From Candidatus Poseidoniaceae archaeon (GTDB lineage Archaea; Thermoplasmatota; Poseidoniia; Poseidoniales; Poseidoniaceae): a stretch of DNA of 5,593 bases. Below the pieces are notes generated by a model. The model did not search any database and was not told the origin of the DNA. It saw only the letters and a program-made list of their open reading frames with translations. The stretch lies in assembly GCA_023254445.1 (NCBI GenBank), contig JALRLN010000092.1, forward strand, positions 1-5,593. Direction: 5' to 3'. A program made the position numbers and the translations under genes. This document shows positions 4,865 through 5,593 of this stretch, one piece after another; the stretch's first letter is position 1; each line of letters begins with the position of its first letter.

Positions 4865-5593
4865 ATGCCACCGCGCAACGTGGCCTCAGGACGCGACCCC
4901 TATCAGGTGCTCGGCGTGGCGAGGGACGCCGGCGATGCGGAAATTCGCCGTGCGTACCGACGGCTGGCGAGGCAGTTCCACCCGGACCGCAACCAAGGGG
5001 ACCCAGCGGCCGAAGCACGCTTCAAGGAAGTGCAAGAAGCCTACGAGCGCGTTGGCACTGCGGAAGCAAGGGAAGCAGAACGACGACAGTCTTTCGCCGG
5101 TTTTGCCGGCTTCCCAGGTGGAGGCGGCGTAGGGGGGTTCCCCGGAGGCATGGGAGGCTTCGATGACCTGCTTGGCCAGATGTTCGGCGGACGTGCACCC
5201 CCCCGTCAGGCGCAGGGCTTCGGGCCTCGGGGTGAAGCGCGACCTCAAGCGGCTCGGGGTGACGACGTGCGCGTGCACCTTGACCTCACGTTGGAGCAGG
5301 CCGAGGCCGGAGGCTCCTTTCCGTTCACGGTGCGCCGCCTGCGGCTGGCCGCCAACGGGTCGGTCGAGAGCAAAGCGGCGTCCCTTCGCATGAACCTCGA
5401 AGCTGGGCGAGCGCACGGCTCGTCAACGCGCCTCAAGGGGCAAGGCCATGAGCATCCCAGCGGAGGAACGGGCGACGCCATCGTTGTGTTGCGGATCGAC
5501 CCCGGAGCAGAACGACGTTGGGAAGAAGGGCGGCTCGTGCAAAGCGTCGCCGTCCCGTACAGCGTGCTGATGCTCGGTGGGAAGGTCGACGTG
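4865..5593 (+). CDS. DnaJ/CbpA-like Hsp40 co-chaperone, type II (3' end beyond window)
   Basis: This is a J-domain co-chaperone that stimulates the ATPase of Hsp70 (DnaK) and delivers unfolded clients. The frame opens at ATG 4865 and is still open at the window edge, giving 243 residues. The J domain covers about residues 11-68 (DPYQVLGVARDAGDAEIRRA) with the essential HPD motif at 39-41. A Gly/Phe-rich linker follows at about 77-120 (FAGFAGFPGGGG). The client-binding C-terminal domain starts near 132 (GDDVRVHLDLTLEQAEAGG) and includes RLKGQGHE at 189-196 and GGTGDAIVVLRI. The four CXXCXGXG zinc-binding repeats of classical DnaJ are absent, which makes it type II, like CbpA. At roughly 300 residues for that class, about 60 are missing off the edge. 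GAGG lies 5 bases before the ATG. It is divergent from secE; a dnaK partner is not in view. Confidence 0.88.
   Translation, partial: MPPRNVASGRDPYQVLGVARDAGDAEIRRAYRRLARQFHPDRNQGDPAAEARFKEVQEAYERVGTAEAREAERRQSFAGFAGFPGGGGVGGFPGGMGGFDDLLGQMFGGRAPPRQAQGFGPRGEARPQAARGDDVRVHLDLTLEQAEAGGSFPFTVRRLRLAANGSVESKAASLRMNLEAGRAHGSSTRLKGQGHEHPSGGTGDAIVVLRIDPGAERRWEEGRLVQSVAVPYSVLMLGGKVDV

Overview
This 5.6-kb window reads as an archaeal chromosome fragment. The protein order on the minus strand is SecE (Sec61 gamma), Spt5, uL11, uL1, uL10 (P0-type) and aL12 (P1-type). Three things mark it as archaeal rather than bacterial: the P0/P1-style stalk proteins with acidic tails ending in LFG, a KOW-type Spt5, and a TATA-box promoter. 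The high GC content, the strong GAGGTGA-type Shine-Dalgarno sites and the unusual protein versions would suit an uncultured marine Thermoplasmatota lineage (Marine Group II/Poseidoniales-like), but that placement is inference.

Layout from right to left along the minus strand. A divergent type II DnaJ/CbpA-like co-chaperone on the plus strand (4865 to the window edge) is cut off by the end. It shares a 92-base intergenic region with secE. secE and spt5 follow with a 9-base gap. After spt5 comes a T-rich terminator-like stretch, then a clear TATA box, then the ribosomal stalk operon uL11-uL1-uL10-aL12. In that operon uL1 and uL10 overlap by four bases and uL10 and aL12 are tightly spaced. The six genes supply the preprotein translocon, the RNA polymerase processivity factor and the GTPase-associated centre of the ribosome. 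Downstream of aL12 is a gene-free stretch of 155 bases with four perfect inverted repeats. Two unrecognised minus-strand genes follow: a 168-residue orphan and a single-pass membrane-anchored protein that runs off the left edge.

Two proteins depart from their families. The Spt5 is twice the usual archaeal length because an N-terminal Nudix-fold domain, with its catalytic Nudix box eroded, precedes the normal NGN and KOW domains. The uL11 has only the rRNA-binding C-terminal domain; the whole N-terminal domain is absent, and the space where it would be encoded holds a promoter and ribosome-binding site. Both are visible directly in the reading frames and are the main points of interest.
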